From Guillardia theta CCMP2712 (Eukaryota > Cryptophyceae > Pyrenomonadales > Geminigeraceae): 64,000 nt of DNA. Every line of letters begins with the position of its first letter. Position 1 is the first letter of the stretch. Below the pieces are notes generated by a model that did not search any database, had not been told where the DNA came from, and saw only the letters and a program-made list of their open reading frames with translations. The stretch spans positions 5,925 to 69,924 of the forward strand of contig NW_005434588.1 in NCBI RefSeq assembly GCF_000315625.1, read 5' to 3'. The position numbers and the translations under genes were made by a program. Of the stretch, positions 54,960 to 64,000 are shown piece by piece.

Positions 54960-55090
54960 CAAAATGTTGTACGAGACGAGAGGAGACAAGAGGAGGGGAG
55001 GGGAGGGGAGAGAGAAGGGGAGGAGAAGAGAGAGGAGGGGAGGGAGAGGAGAGAGAAGGGGAGGAGAAGAGAGAGGAGGAGACATGGTAA
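54960..55090. repeat. GA-rich tandem repeat upstream of the GT25 gene
   Basis: GAGGGGAGGGGAGAGAGAAG-type units, partly duplicated (GGGAGGAGAAGAGAGAGGAG at about 55018 and 55059). It lies in the roughly 280-bp gap between two divergent genes, so it may be part of a shared promoter. Confidence 0.7.
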
Positions 55091-55130
55091 GAGAGGAGAA
55101 GGCTGTCAAGCGATGTGAGGGTGTGAGAGG

Positions 55131-58100
55131 ATGAAGGTGATATTCTTGACCCTCCTCTGGTTCTGCTCCCTTACCGTCATCGTGTCGCCCTCTCCTGCTG
55201 GCAGTGAGAGCGGAAACGACCATTGCGCACATGACAGCGAGCGATGGGAGAAGTGGATGTCGCTGAAGCATGCGTATCACTGGGGTGTCATGTACAGCAA
55301 CATGTATGTCACTGAGACTCTCAGGGCGTCGCAAGAGGAAGTCACTCAGCTATCCTCCTCCCCACTGCACGACATACCGGTGTTTGTCCACAACAAACCG
55401 AGCAGGACAGACAGGAGGGCACATACCCAGCAGCTCTTGAAGGTCGTGGGTTTCTCGCGCGTTGAGTTTCCTCCCGATGGTTCGCTGCACGAGCTGGAGG
55501 AGCGGGAGATGCTGGAGAAAGGACTCATCGCCCGGGAGGCAGTGGAGGTCATGAAGGCGTCGGCTCAGATTGGTCCACAAGGCTTCTTGCCGTACGCGAG
55601 ACACGCCATCAAGCAGCTGTCTGTGATCCGATCAGCAGCTGAGGCGAACCTGAGCTTCTTCGGGGTACTGGAAGACGACTTGATGCTGGCCTACCCCCCC
55701 GCTTCCATCCGACGCAACGTCTTTCAAGCACTTGAACGCCTCCCACCCTCCGCTGACCTCCTCTACCTCGAGATGTGATGCCGATGATGCATATGATGAT
55801 GAAAGAGGATGAAGATGATGATGAACAGAGGATGAAGATGATGATGAACAGAGGATGAAGATGGTGATTCTGTGGTGTGCTGATGCTTTATGTGTTGATG
55901 AGTGGGATACTGATGAAGATGTCGAGTACAAGGACGGCAGAAGTCAGAGGAGGTTTGACTTGCATGGCAGGTGTTTTGAGAACTGCAGTCACCTCTGCTA
56001 CCTTGAGGGAGAAGATCTCATAGCAAGGTCAGCGTCTCCAGCTTGCAGCGCGGCTATCCTCTACACCCTCAAGGGTGCGAGGAGGATCCTGGAGGTGGGT
56101 GAGAGGAACAGGGTGACAGGAGAAGGAGGGTAAGGAGAAGCAGAGGGTTCAAGGCGAGTAAGATGAAGTGGAGGGAGGCAAGAGGGTGAGGGTGGTGGAA
56201 GGCAGATGACGTGGCATGTAGCTTTGCGATCCAGTCTTCCACGCTATCGACATCATGCTGCCTTCGCTCATTTCTTCTGGAAAGCTTGAGGCGTACGCCA
56301 TGACGCCTCCTCCCTTCTACCAGGATGGGTTAGCACTTCTTCCACCGCCCTCCTCCGCCTCCTCCTCCTCCTCCTCCTCCGCCCTCCTCCTCCTCCTCCT
56401 TCTCTCCCCCCTTTCCTCCTTGATTTCTTCTGTCATGTTTTCAAGACCTCCTCCCACTACTCTCTCCTCCCTGGCTCTCTTCGTCACGCTTGTCCCGCAG
56501 GTCGCTGGGCTCGGACGTTTGGAGGAAACGAGACTTCAGGGCGTCGGTTCCAGTCGCCTGGCCGGTCTGTGCAGAGCAGAGTGAGGCACTGCGAGGAGAG
56601 AGCAAGTTTGACAGCAGGTTAACGGTCGGTCAGCTCCTGGTACAGGAGGATGCGCAGTACCTTGTGAGCATGCTCGAGATACTTCGCAGTCCTCTGCCCC
56701 ACCAGGAGAGCATCGAGAGGAGCGTGAGATCAGGAGGAGGCCTCCTTGTCCTTAGCGACACTCTGGAGCGATGGGAGGAGGAGGAGCTGCAAGGGCTGGC
56801 GGGCATCAAATATTTCTTGTGCTCGGACGAGAGCTGCGAGGAGGGAAAGGAGGTGGGGGTCACCTTGGTGATGCGAGCGAGGAGGGTGGAGGGGTACATG
56901 TACCAGTTCGTTCGGGTCTTCCGACGGTCCATCCTCCTCCTCGAGGATGTAGCTCAAGTGCCCTGCCTGCGTGCCAAGACCTGCAGGATGAGAATGACGA
57001 GGATCACTATCAACAACAAGAGAACCTCGGCCCTCCGAGACGTGGCCATCTCCACCGACCGCCCAATGCAGGTGCCGGTATGCTTCCTCCTCCTCAACGG
57101 CAGCAGCGAGATACTGAAGGAGCAAGCCGTCATCGAGCTCTCCTCTTCTCCTCGCTCCCTCCTCTCCTCCTCAGCTCAAGGAGCAGCTACCAGCAGGCGC
57201 TTGCTCTTGGAGGGATTGGTCAGGTTCCTCTATCCCCTCGTTCGCTTCTCTTTCATTGCTCTGTGCAACGGAACGTCAGTGCAGGACGGGGCATGTGCAG
57301 CAACAGCGTCCCGCTGTGTCGAGCAAGGGGAGCTGCTTCCCGAGCTCTGCTCTTCTCCCCACCTGGACCCGCAGAAGGCAGTTGCCGTCTCAAAGTGGTC
57401 AGCTCTTTCCCAGCTGATCAGCTCAAGGCCTCCCGTTTCCTTCTCAGCTCTGCTGGATGGGAAGCACATGAACAACCTACACGTCAGTGTCGGTGCCCAC
57501 AAGGTGAAGATCCTTGTGTACGAGGGAGGAGGGGCGATGGCCGCAGGCCTGTCGTTCCTTGCCCAGCAGGTGAAGTACGTCTGCGTCCTCGACCCTCTCC
57601 GTGTCACCTCCTGCGACTTGGAAGTCAGTGTTGAGGACGGGCTGAATCACTACATCATCGAGCTCAACGATCACGAGGAGGAGGTGCTCTACAGCAGCGC
57701 TGGCGTTGTCTCTGCGCACCCGCACGCCCCGTCCCCTCCCATCCTCCTTCCCTCCTCCGTCAGTCAGGACGTCTGCGTCCACTTCCTCAGCCCGGCACAT
57801 GACGATCTACTCCAGCTCTCGCCGGCCTCGTCTTGTGTCCCCGTCCTCCTGCAGATCGAGGAGGGCTGTCTCGCCTCGCATGCCCAGCCGCAGCTGTTCC
57901 TCCTGCAGAACTCCAAGAGGATCGTCGACTTTGAACTGCAGACGGGAGGAGGAGGCTGGCAGCTTTGGTTCCCCTGCGTCGCCCTGGAGGAAGGATACAA
58001 CCTGCTCGAAGTTGTCTCCTCCTCTGACTTGACTGCTGGACCCATCGTCCTCCTTGCCGACCTCTCCCTGCATGTTAAGCTGACACAAGACCTGGGAGAC

Positions 58101-59282
58101 GAGCTCAAGTCCAGCTGGAAGATGCCAACGTCTTCCTCGTCCAGCCCTGATGTCAGCTGGATCCTGCCAGCTGGGAAATTCTCTTCGTCTCCTCCAGAAG
58201 CGATAGAAGCCTCGCTGCGAGCCCTCTTGGAGGCGCTTGACAGGCACGAGCTCGATGCGGAGGTGATCGTGGTCGGCTACGGGGAGGAGAGGATGAAACT
58301 CTCCTCGCACCCCCGCGTCAGGTTGCTGCTGGTTGACTCTCGGCAGGTTGAGGAGGTCAACAGGAAGATCAACTTGCAGAAGGAGGGAGAGGGAGAGGGA
58401 GCAGCATGCGAGGAGGACGCGACCTGGGCCGACTGGAACCCTCAGGAGGAGAGGAGCTGCGACGATTGGTCGCTTGATTTGTGCGTGCGCGAGTTTCTTT
58501 CTTTGGACCCTCACGGTCTCCGGCAGTGGATGTATGCTTGCCGCCACGAGCTGCGCTGTTCCTCCCTCCCCACCACTGCCTGCTGCTCCTGCCGCTCCCT
58601 CCTCGACGCCTCGTGGCCCGCCATCCCTGGTCCCTCCATCGGCGCGGAGCATCTGGCGGTGGCTCTCAACCTCGGAGCAGCGCAGGCGAGAGGGAAATTT
58701 CTCCTCTTGCTACCAGGAGCGACGTTCTTCCCTCACGAGCTGTTTGAGAGCATGAGCACCGGTGCCTTCAGCTTGCGCTCCTTCTACCACGTCCCTTCCT
58801 CCAGGGCCCGGAGCCTCCTCGCCGACTCCTCCTACTCTCGTGAACTTGGGACAGGAAGCATCTGTCAGGTCGCAGCCGAAGCCTCTCCGCGCATCTCCTT
58901 CAAGTTCGTCGCCCTCCTGGCCCCCCGTCAAGCCTTCCAAGTGGTCGGAGGTCTCATCGAGGTGGAGAGGCGGAACCCTCTGCGCTACCTCGCCCTGGCG
59001 CTCAGCAGCTGGGGTTACAAGTCGCATCGCCTTGAGGGCTGCGACGTCTACACAGTGGAAGGCGAAGGAGGGGAAGGAGGGTACGGGGAGGATGCGGTCG
59101 AGGACTACTTCTACAAGAGGAACGAGCAACGAGTCGTGGCTGGAGATCGAGAGTTCTTACGCGAGGAATCGAACATCTTCTCTCGCTTCATACTCCAGCA
59201 ACACCCCCCTCCTTCCCTCTACCCTCCTGTTGATCAGAACCCTCGTCAGCCCACCAGCCGTTACATCCGGGGGATCTGTTAA
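55131..59282 (+). CDS. Secretory-pathway glycosyltransferase: GT25 domain plus GT2-like domain
   Basis: The ATG at 55131 starts MKVIFLTLLWFCSLTVIVSP, a signal peptide. The GT25 domain (procollagen galactosyltransferase/LPS type) shows VFVHNKPSRTDRRAHTQQLL, IKQLSVIRSAAEANLSFFGV, LEDDLMLAYP (D-x-D-like EDD site) and PPSADLLYLE in exon 1 (to about 55774). Later exons read HGRCFENCSHLCYLEGEDLI and ACSAAILYTLKGARRIL, then FHAIDIMLPSLISSGKLEAY and AMTPPPFYQ. The last exon (from about 56500) carries about 900 further residues. Its end resembles a GT2 fold: ASLRALLEALDRHELDAEVI, LNLGAAQARGKFLLLLPGAT, FVALLAPRQAFQVVGGLIEV. The middle part (about 350 residues) is unassigned. Probably lumenal in the ER or Golgi. 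Introns are pyrimidine-rich; the join into the last exon is less sure. Confidence 0.8.
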
Positions 59283-59299
59283 CGTCGTCTGCAATAAGC

Positions 59300-59392
59300 T
59301 CGCGACGCCGAATCCTCTTCCTCCTCCTCTTCCTCCTCCTCTTCCTCCTCCTCTTCCTCCTCCTCTTCCTCCTCCTCTTCCTCTATCCTCGT
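59300..59392. repeat. (CTCCTCCTCTTC)n repeat
   Basis: About seven 12-bp units immediately after the GT25 gene stop codon. Pure pyrimidine. Confidence 0.9.
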
Positions 59393-59555
59393 CTTTATCA
59401 CCATCAGGAGCTCTTTCATCAAGCCTTCTCTTCTCATTAGTTAAGCTTTCGAACGACCAGTAAGTGAGACTCGAGAGTCTCTGCTGCTCAGAGAGATGAA
59501 TAAAGGTTTATCTTGTCGAGTATTCTACAAGGTGAGAGCAAAGCGAGCTGCTACC

Positions 59556-59930
59556 TCAAGGGCTGCCGTTGGTTGGCTCGTACTTCCATGCCCATACTCC
59601 TGGAGTGTTCTTGTTCTGAATGCTGTTGATGATAGTCTGCACGCCCTTGCTGTACACGCTGATCTTAACGGGAGCCGACATGTTCGATCTCTCGTCTCCC
59701 CCCTTCTTACGCTGCGCCAGGTCGCTGTCGACATGTCAGGTTGAGGCTCCAAGGTCTTCATGTCTACCTGCACCAAATCTCGTCCGAACATGTCGAGTTC
59801 TTCAACGCTACAAGCTTTCCAAACCTGAATTTTGAACTCGTTTAGGAGCTGGAGGCAAGGTGATGTCTGCAGGGAAGCGAAGAGAAAGAGGATCTAGGTG
59901 GTAGATCGTAGACATTGGTACCAGGGAACG
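59556..59930 (-). CDS. 3' exons of an unassigned gene
   Basis: The minus-strand exon TSPCLQLLNEFKIQVWKACS and VEELDMFGRDLVQ splices (56-nt GT-AG intron) to RKKGGDERSNMSAPVKISVY and SKGVQTIINSIQNKNTPGVW, ending AWKYEPTNGSP and a stop at 59556-59558. Splice sites and phase agree well, so the exons look real. Upstream exons would lie in or beyond the Gly/Pro-coding repeat at 59.93-60.45 kb, which on this strand reads PPAPPAPP ending SFPGTNVYDLP. The protein may therefore have a Pro-rich N-terminal part. No family recognised. Confidence 0.45.
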
Positions 59931-60450
59931 AAGGAGGAGGATCAGGAGGAGAAGGTGGAGCAGGCGGAGGAGGAGGAGGTGGTAGTGGAGGAGGAGGAGC
60001 AGGCGGAGCAGGTGGCAAGGGTGGAGCAGGTTGGGGAGGACAAGGTGGAGCGGAGCAGGAGGAGCAGGAGGAGCAGGAGGAGAAGGCGGAGCAGGTGGCA
60101 AGGGTGGAGCGGGTGGAGCAGGTTGGGGAGGAGGAGAAGGTGGAACGGGTGGAGCAGGTTGGGGAGGAGGAGAAGGTGGAACGGGTGGAGCAGGTTGGGG
60201 AGGAGGAGAAGGTGGAGCGGGTGGAGCAGGTTGGGGAGGAGGAGAAGGTGGAGCGGAGCAGGAGGAGCAGGAGGAGCAGGTGGCGCAGGAGGCGCAGGAG
60301 GAGCATGTGGCGCAGGAGGAGCAGGAGGAGCAGGTGGCAAGGGTGGAGCGGGTGGAGCAGGTTGGGGAAGAGGAGGAGGAGCAGGAGGAGAAGCAGGAGG
60401 CGCAGGAGGAGGAGGAGCGGAGCAGCAGCAGTAGGAGGAGGAGGAGGAGC
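59930..60450. repeat. GGA/GCA-rich minisatellite with a 36-bp unit
   Basis: Dominated by GGAGGAGCAGG words. Between about 60107 and 60250 a 36-bp unit starting GGGTGGAGCAGGTTGGGGAG repeats four times with small changes (GGTGGAAC or GGTGGAGC ends). Plus-strand frames give GGAGWGGGEGGT and minus-strand frames give Pro-rich sequence; it may be coding on the minus strand. Confidence 0.85.
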
Positions 60451-60730
60451 GGAGCAGGGAGGCAAGCAGACGGTCACGAGCTTACATGGCGGCGGTCTGC
60501 TATTTCTGTCTTGGCGACCCTCATCCCCCTACCTGTCAAAATCCACAAAACGAAAAAAAACCAGCTGAGCCTCGTCGGAGTTTCAGCGAGAGTGAACGAG
60601 ATAGAGTTTGACGAGTCGAGCTCAAAGACAAGTTCGAAACAAGGAGGAGGAGCAGGAGGAGCAGGAGCAGGAGAAGGAGAAGGAGAAGGAGAAGGAAGAG
60701 TGAGGGGGCTCGAGTTCAAGCAGCAGATCC
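60451..60730. other. Spacer upstream of the long open frame
   Basis: Has a possible plus-strand exon (LSLVGVSARVNEIEFDESSS at about 60565-60625) and a GGAGAA repeat (60645-60700). It could hold the 5' exons of the next gene. Confidence 0.35.
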
Positions 60731-63700
60731 ATGACAGGAACAGCTACTGACGTGTGCGAGGCTGAACTCGACGCCTTGTTTCAGCATGTCAACTCTGCAT
60801 ACTGGAAGATGCCGTCAGTTGTGACTTGGAGCAGCAGGAGAACAGACAGGACGAAGAGACTGCGAGAGGCTTGGTGGGACGAGCTTCAGTTCCATGAGGG
60901 TTGGGCGGTCACACAAGGCCGTTGCGTTGCTCTGCCGCAAGAATGGAGCATTCAGTTCAAACTCCAAGTCCCCAGCTTGAATGGTGACATCTGTCAAATC
61001 GTCAGGTACCGACCATCTGCTGTAGAAACATCAAAACTTGAACGAGGCAACAAGGTGTTTGTGCTTGAGCCATCAACATCGCTCAAAGAAAGTTCGAGTG
61101 ACGACGTTCTGTGCAAGGAAGACAGGGACAAGAAGCGAGAAGGAGTGCTGGTTGACACATGCGGCGAGTTCAGTCTAGTAAAGATCGACGAGCAGAGACA
61201 GACATGGTACAGGACTACTTGTTTGCGTCAAACTATGAGGACAGTCAGGGGACTGGTAACTGACCACGTGCCGATCGAAGTGACAAGTACTAAACAATTT
61301 GTCAAGCCTTCACAAGCACATTTCTCTGATTCTTCTCATGACGTCGGACAGAAACTCTCTGAGAATTCAAAGCTGGTAGAGGTGGAATGGTCATCAAACA
61401 TCAGAGGTTATCACAGGAAAGAAGATCTGGAGGCAGTAGAGGACGTGGAGCAGGAGATCGACTCATTGATATGTATCCATCACGGTTTCTTGGGGTGTCG
61501 ATTCAAAGGAAGGTTTTATCCGGCAGTTCCAGGAGTGAACTTGAACGATCTTGCTAGGGGGAACTATGACATTCACGTTCGCAAGATGCAAGGCATGCTT
61601 CAGTTCATCGTTGATGACGTCATAGTCGGTATCTCCTTCTACCCAGGCCCTTGCGCTATCAGCTCATTCGGAAACGTGTATCGACTGCCATGCTTGCATT
61701 GCACACAAACACACATACAAGACGTGTGCGCTTTATGTGAATGCTGTAGCAGGGTGGGGGGAAGGAGATGCGGCAACGCAGCTGCTCGTGACTCCAGCTG
61801 GAGTTTCTGTCATGTTCGTCTTGCCAGGCAGGCCTGCAGGTTGAAGGACATCAGGGGAGCAGAGAAGCAGCTGGGCCCTCTAGAGCTAGCACATGCCATC
61901 TATCAAACGATAAGCCAAGCTCACCCTATCGCCTTAAGTGACTTACAAGCTGAGTTGCTCGAGGACAGCAGGGCTTTTGCTGGATGCCTGCTTCAGCTAC
62001 TGAAGCATCAGCCGCACGTGCTCGAGATTTTGATGGAAACAGCTCCAGAGCTTTTGCAGGGGATGGACGTAAGCAAAGAGATGAACTTCTACGGTGTCAA
62101 GGGGAGCATTGGAGCTCATTTCCTGCTGGTATCTCTGCAGTGCCGTCAGAAAAGTTTTGACACGTTGTCACGTTGTTTGGTGTGTCGGGTCGATTGGAGC
62201 GAACAGGTCAAGAGCTGTCAGAGATCAGAGGAACTTGCGACGATGATGATCCGCAATGTGTTGAAGTCGACGCCACTACTGAACGGAGAGCAAGGGGACG
62301 TGACGTCTGAGTTCGAGTCAATGGTGGAAGAAACGATCCCATCCAGCTGGAGGGAGGGAGTCGAGTACTCCTTCGACGCTCTAGCGATATTCTCTCATGG
62401 CGAGCTCTGCCTTGTAAGACGTTCCGACGGTTCGATTCGATTCGCAAGGGTGAGCAACGTGAGAAGTTCGATGTTGAAGGATTCTTCCTCTGCCAACTCC
62501 ATCAGGTACGACTTGGACGTCAGCAAGGACGGGAAAGTCTCCAGAGACAACCAGAAACCGGGGGAACACATGGCAAAGATCCTGGCAAACCGTTCAAAGA
62601 ATCACGTCACAGTGAGTGATGTAATAGCGCTGCTGCAATCAAACTCAGTCAAGATGTCTTGTGATGATTCTTTCACCCTCGTTGAACTGCTGATGGAAGT
62701 TGAAGTTGCTGCCAGTGATGCAGTCATACCGATGCTCGAGCTGCTGCACGATATCAAGCTGAGCTCACCTCTGCTTACATGGATCGTGTGTAGACTACTG
62801 GAGGAGGAAGAGACAAGCGCCAAATTCGGGTCTCTGAATCGCATGCTTTGCTCTATCACAAAGTTGCGATTCTCCACTAGAAGGGAAGAGATCGTACAGC
62901 AAATCTTATCCGAGGGATTTCTCAAGAGGTTCACTATCAACATGGCTGACGCTTATCCTAAGCAGAAGGAATCTTTCTACAAGGAGAGCTGTGGTGAAGT
63001 CTTGACGCACAAGCTCATTCAGTCCTGCAGGTCATACTTGTATGACGGTTCTTCTCTTCTCCTTCCCCAGGGTGTTCAGTGGATGATGTTCCGCTGCAAC
63101 CTGACCCTGTCAAGCAGAGTCAGTCACGTGCTAGTCAAAATCCTCCGCCCTTCTCCTGACTCCTCCCGTCTCAAACGAAAGTCCTCCCCGTGGTTTCACC
63201 TCGCTTGGACCCCTCCCCGCTTCCTCCCCGCCCTCTCTCCTCGCCGATGCAGACGCCGCATGTACGAGCACGGCTTCGCCTACTGCCCCAGCAAGGGCGT
63301 CAAGTACAGCAGCGGCGGCAAGACCCCCTACGCGCAGAGGAGGCTCAAGCCCGGGGACGTGATCGCATGCTCGCTGGACTGCGAGAGGCGAGAGATCCGC
63401 TACTTGGTCAACGGGGAGGACCTGGGGGTAGCGTTCGGGGAGGAGGAGGTGACGGAGGAGGCGGTGGGGGAGGGGCTGAGGTTTACGGTGACGCTGGGGC
63501 CGGGGCAGGGGGTTGAGTTCGTGAGTACGGAGGAGGAGGAGGAGGACAAGAAGAGCAAAGGTGAAAGCTTGTTGGAGGTTTTTCAGTACGAGAGATCGAT
63601 GAAGTCTTGGATACGAGTACCTCGTTCCTCTCAGCTCCTGCAGTCGTTGATCTTTGCTGCCCCTCAGCTGGACTTGTGCTCGCCTTGTGTAATACATCAG

Positions 63701-64000
63701 CCTGTGGAGGACATGCTTTCCTTTTTGTCCCTCGAAGGCCTGCAGCTTCATCTGCGAGCTAGCGGGAGAAGACTTGAGTGCCGGATAGAAGGCAAGACGG
63801 CAGTGGTTGTCAACGTCATACGACTTAAGGAACTTGCAACGTACGATGAGATTGAGCTCAACAACAGGTTCCGCTTCAAAGTGATGAAGGTCAAACATGA
63901 GATGAAAGTCATCCTGAAAGATTTCTGCCAGGCTCTAGATGTACCTTTGACACTTGACTGCCAGAGCTCCCAGCTAGACCGATGGAAAGCACTAGAGGTG
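60731..64000 (+). CDS. Large protein with Cys-rich and SPRY-like regions (partial, runs off window)
   Basis: I read this frame codon by codon from the ATG at 60731 (MTGTATDVCEAELDALFQHV) to the last base of the window: 1,090 codons, no stop, no need for introns. Residues about 200-330 (SLICIHHGFLGCRFKGRFYP, MQGMLQFIVDDVIVGISFYP) are beta-rich. A zinc-binding-like cluster follows: CLHCTQTHIQDVCALCECCS. A helical middle comes next (LLQLLKHQPHVLEILMETAP). At about residues 840-930 there is an SPRY-like C-terminal half: YEHGFAYCPSKGVKYSSGGK, RRLKPGDVIACSLDCERREI, RYLVNGEDLGVAF. SPRY domains bind protein partners, often in ubiquitin ligases. The family cannot be named without the missing 3' end. 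Confidence 0.78.
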   Translation, partial: MTGTATDVCEAELDALFQHVNSAYWKMPSVVTWSSRRTDRTKRLREAWWDELQFHEGWAVTQGRCVALPQEWSIQFKLQVPSLNGDICQIVRYRPSAVETSKLERGNKVFVLEPSTSLKESSSDDVLCKEDRDKKREGVLVDTCGEFSLVKIDEQRQTWYRTTCLRQTMRTVRGLVTDHVPIEVTSTKQFVKPSQAHFSDSSHDVGQKLSENSKLVEVEWSSNIRGYHRKEDLEAVEDVEQEIDSLICIHHGFLGCRFKGRFYPAVPGVNLNDLARGNYDIHVRKMQGMLQFIVDDVIVGISFYPGPCAISSFGNVYRLPCLHCTQTHIQDVCALCECCSRVGGRRCGNAAARDSSWSFCHVRLARQACRLKDIRGAEKQLGPLELAHAIYQTISQAHPIALSDLQAELLEDSRAFAGCLLQLLKHQPHVLEILMETAPELLQGMDVSKEMNFYGVKGSIGAHFLLVSLQCRQKSFDTLSRCLVCRVDWSEQVKSCQRSEELATMMIRNVLKSTPLLNGEQGDVTSEFESMVEETIPSSWREGVEYSFDALAIFSHGELCLVRRSDGSIRFARVSNVRSSMLKDSSSANSIRYDLDVSKDGKVSRDNQKPGEHMAKILANRSKNHVTVSDVIALLQSNSVKMSCDDSFTLVELLMEVEVAASDAVIPMLELLHDIKLSSPLLTWIVCRLLEEEETSAKFGSLNRMLCSITKLRFSTRREEIVQQILSEGFLKRFTINMADAYPKQKESFYKESCGEVLTHKLIQSCRSYLYDGSSLLLPQGVQWMMFRCNLTLSSRVSHVLVKILRPSPDSSRLKRKSSPWFHLAWTPPRFLPALSPRRCRRRMYEHGFAYCPSKGVKYSSGGKTPYAQRRLKPGDVIACSLDCERREIRYLVNGEDLGVAFGEEEVTEEAVGEGLRFTVTLGPGQGVEFVSTEEEEEDKKSKGESLLEVFQYERSMKSWIRVPRSSQLLQSLIFAAPQLDLCSPCVIHQPVEDMLSFLSLEGLQLHLRASGRRLECRIEGKTAVVVNVIRLKELATYDEIELNNRFRFKVMKVKHEMKVILKDFCQALDVPLTLDCQSSQLDRWKALEV

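Noticed and set aside
1-64000. CRISPR arrays, bacterial operons or prophage
   Set aside because: Spliced genes throughout; the tandem repeats have no unique spacers of constant length.

Overview
The window is nuclear DNA of a unicellular eukaryote, most likely a cryptophyte alga such as Guillardia theta; that name is an inference. Genes are intron-rich, with short GT-AG introns of about 45-60 nt, and sit on both strands without operons. Several products start with signal peptides. One of them is followed by an LRLRGG stretch, which I associate with algal secretory proteins. Two short TTTAGGG-type (plant/algal telomere-like) motifs occur internally. Coding DNA is GC-rich, and introns and spacers carry many C+T-biased tandem repeats. 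There is one 100-N assembly gap.

Layout. 1-5.3 kb: the 3' part of a leucine-rich-repeat (LRR) gene, then a many-exon coiled-coil gene on the minus strand. 5.9-7.5 kb: decayed membrane and cysteine-rich sequences. 7.7-10.4 kb: a phytochelatin synthase with an intact Cys-His-Asp triad, then a secreted protein. 10.7-11.6 kb: a MORN-repeat protein. 11.6-13.6 kb: repeats, including a small element with terminal inverted repeats. 13.8-17.6 kb: a large membrane protein with two copies of a RelA/SpoT-like domain. 20-25 kb: a damaged RNF213-like fragment, a degenerate LINE-type reverse transcriptase, and a second LRR gene that the retroelement interrupts. The LRR sequence is an inverted copy of the window's first 592 bases. 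25.6-26.5 kb: an 11-bp satellite and the gap.

27.0-30.7 kb: a K+-selective cyclic-nucleotide-type channel with extra C2, PH-like and SAM-like regions. 30.7-32.0 kb: a class I lysine methyltransferase-like protein with a signal peptide. 32.4-36 kb: a GT17 glycosyltransferase fused to an N-terminal glycosyltransferase-like domain. 36-38.4 kb: unassigned exons. 38.8-41.5 kb: a membrane-anchored protein and an ARGLU1-like splicing factor. 42-44 kb: an FN3-domain gene and a pseudogene. 46.2-48.4 kb: a 2-kb palindrome holding two nearly identical convergent coiled-coil genes. 50.3-53.3 kb: the ribonucleotide reductase large subunit. 53.4-54.9 kb: an unusual BIR plus CAP/CARP fusion. 55.1-59.3 kb: a GT25 plus GT2-like glycosyltransferase. 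60.7-64.0 kb: an uninterrupted 1,090-codon reading frame with an SPRY-like region that runs off the window.

The genes do not form one pathway. Repeated themes are secretory-pathway glycosylation (two multi-domain glycosyltransferases), ubiquitin-type regulators (RNF213-like, BIR, SPRY) and recent inverted duplication.
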